Part shown: one piece after another, positions 5,206-5,652 of the stretch
How the letters are laid out: each line of letters begins with the position of its first letter
How positions within the stretch are numbered: position 1 is the stretch's first letter
Origin: Minisyncoccota bacterium
Lineage (GTDB): Bacteria > Patescibacteriota > Minisyncoccia > Phycocordibacterales > GCA-2747955
Reading direction: 5' to 3'
DNA length: 5,652 nt
NCBI GenBank assembly: GCA_023143935.1
Contig: JAGLGQ010000116.1
Location: forward strand, 1 to 5,652
Translations under genes and position numbers: made by a program
Notes under the pieces: generated by a model
What the model was told of the DNA's origin: nothing
The model's database searches: none
Seen by the model: the letters and a program-made list of their open reading frames with translations, nothing else

Positions 5206-5652
5206 ATGGAAAAACCAATAGAAATAAAATTAGCAGAAAAGATGGGATTTTGTTTTGGGGTAAAGAGAGCAGTAGGTGGTGTAATGACTTTAAAAGGTAA
5301 TGTTGATATGTTAGGACCTTTAATACATAATCCTCAATTTGTTAAAAAACTTGAAGAAAGGGGAATTAGAGTGGTAAATGATATGACTCAAATATCTGCA
5401 AATAGAGTAATAATAAGAGCACATGGTTTATCAAATAAATTAATTGAAGAATTAAAACAAAAGGGTCTTAAGATAATTGATTTAACTTGCCCACTTGTTA
5501 AGAGTGTTCAAAATCATGCAAAAAGAATGGAAGATGGTGGTCGTGAGGTTTTTATTGTGGGAGAAAAAGGACATCAAGAAGTTGAAACAATAAAAGAAAA
5601 TTTAAAGAATGGGTTAATAATTAGTACATTAGAAGAGGCGAAAAGTTTACCT
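5206..5652 (+). CDS. ispH: 4-hydroxy-3-methylbut-2-enyl diphosphate reductase (IspH/LytB), N-terminal half
   Basis: IspH catalyses the last MEP-pathway step, reducing HMBPP to IPP and DMAPP with a [4Fe-4S] cluster. The 149 codons up to the right edge have no stop, so the gene runs out of the window; full-length family members are about 280-320 residues. Visible motifs are GFCFGVKRAV with cluster ligand C16, GPLIHNPQFV with H41, RAHG with H73, DLTCPLV with cluster ligand C95, and GEKGHQEVE with H123 and E125. These match E. coli C12, H41, H74, C96, H124 and E126. The third cluster Cys (C197 in E. coli) would lie beyond the window. ATG 5206 is the first start after an in-frame TAA at 5185, and places C16 at the usual distance from the N-terminus. 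No Shine-Dalgarno precedes it. The GPLIHNPQFV and GEKGHQEV wording is closer to Firmicutes-type than to E. coli IspH. Confidence 0.95.
   Translation, partial: MEKPIEIKLAEKMGFCFGVKRAVGGVMTLKGNVDMLGPLIHNPQFVKKLEERGIRVVNDMTQISANRVIIRAHGLSNKLIEELKQKGLKIIDLTCPLVKSVQNHAKRMEDGGREVFIVGEKGHQEVETIKENLKNGLIISTLEEAKSLP

Noticed and set aside
1..5652. Alternative genetic code (TGA read as Gly)
   Set aside because: No gene contains an in-frame TGA, Gly is encoded by GGN throughout, and visible stops are TAA or TAG.

Overview
This is a very AT-rich, gene-dense bacterial window with short intergenic gaps, the longest being 86 bases (4066-4151). The gene content and style fit a small-genome candidate-phylum bacterium, most likely Patescibacteria/CPR and perhaps Parcubacteria. 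The pointers are a membrane-anchored DUF4015-type glycoside-hydrolase-like protein, a slightly divergent LepA, a PrsW-type membrane protease, short uncharacterised proteins and an absence of Shine-Dalgarno sequences. The lineage is an inference from style, not from a marker-gene match. The standard code reads cleanly: no gene has an in-frame TGA, so the TGA=Gly code of Gracilibacteria/SR1 is unlikely.

Layout. (1) At 2-1483, plus strand, lies the 3' part of a gene for a membrane-anchored DUF4015 protein. Its reading frame is open to the left window edge and encodes a transmembrane anchor, so its start lies outside the window. (2) At 1517-3313, plus strand, is lepA (elongation factor 4), complete, with its own extended -10 promoter. 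(3) At 3319-4065, minus strand, is a PrsW-family intramembrane protease, convergent with lepA at a 5-base gap. (4) At 4066-4151 a divergent intergenic region carries two strong back-to-back promoters. (5) At 4152-4613, plus strand, is a small helical protein with a C-terminal membrane anchor, family unknown. (6) At 4654-5142, plus strand, is a small protein with a Cys/His pattern like NlpC/P60-CHAP hydrolases. (7) At 5157-5190 is a perfect 34-base palindrome. (8) At 5206-5652, plus strand, is the N-terminal half of IspH (LytB), cut by the right edge.

The genes do not form one pathway. LepA (translation) and IspH (isoprenoid precursors, MEP pathway) are housekeeping. The DUF4015 protein, PrsW, the tail-anchored protein and the Cys/His protein all suggest envelope or membrane roles. 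The most coherent signal is regulatory. Each of the five visible starts has a -10-like hexamer ending only 6 to 12 bases before it and no ribosome binding site, which points to leaderless or nearly leaderless mRNAs. Two further points deserve follow-up: the 34-base palindrome over the expected -35 region of ispH, and the shared promoter region that pairs a membrane protease with a single-pass membrane protein.
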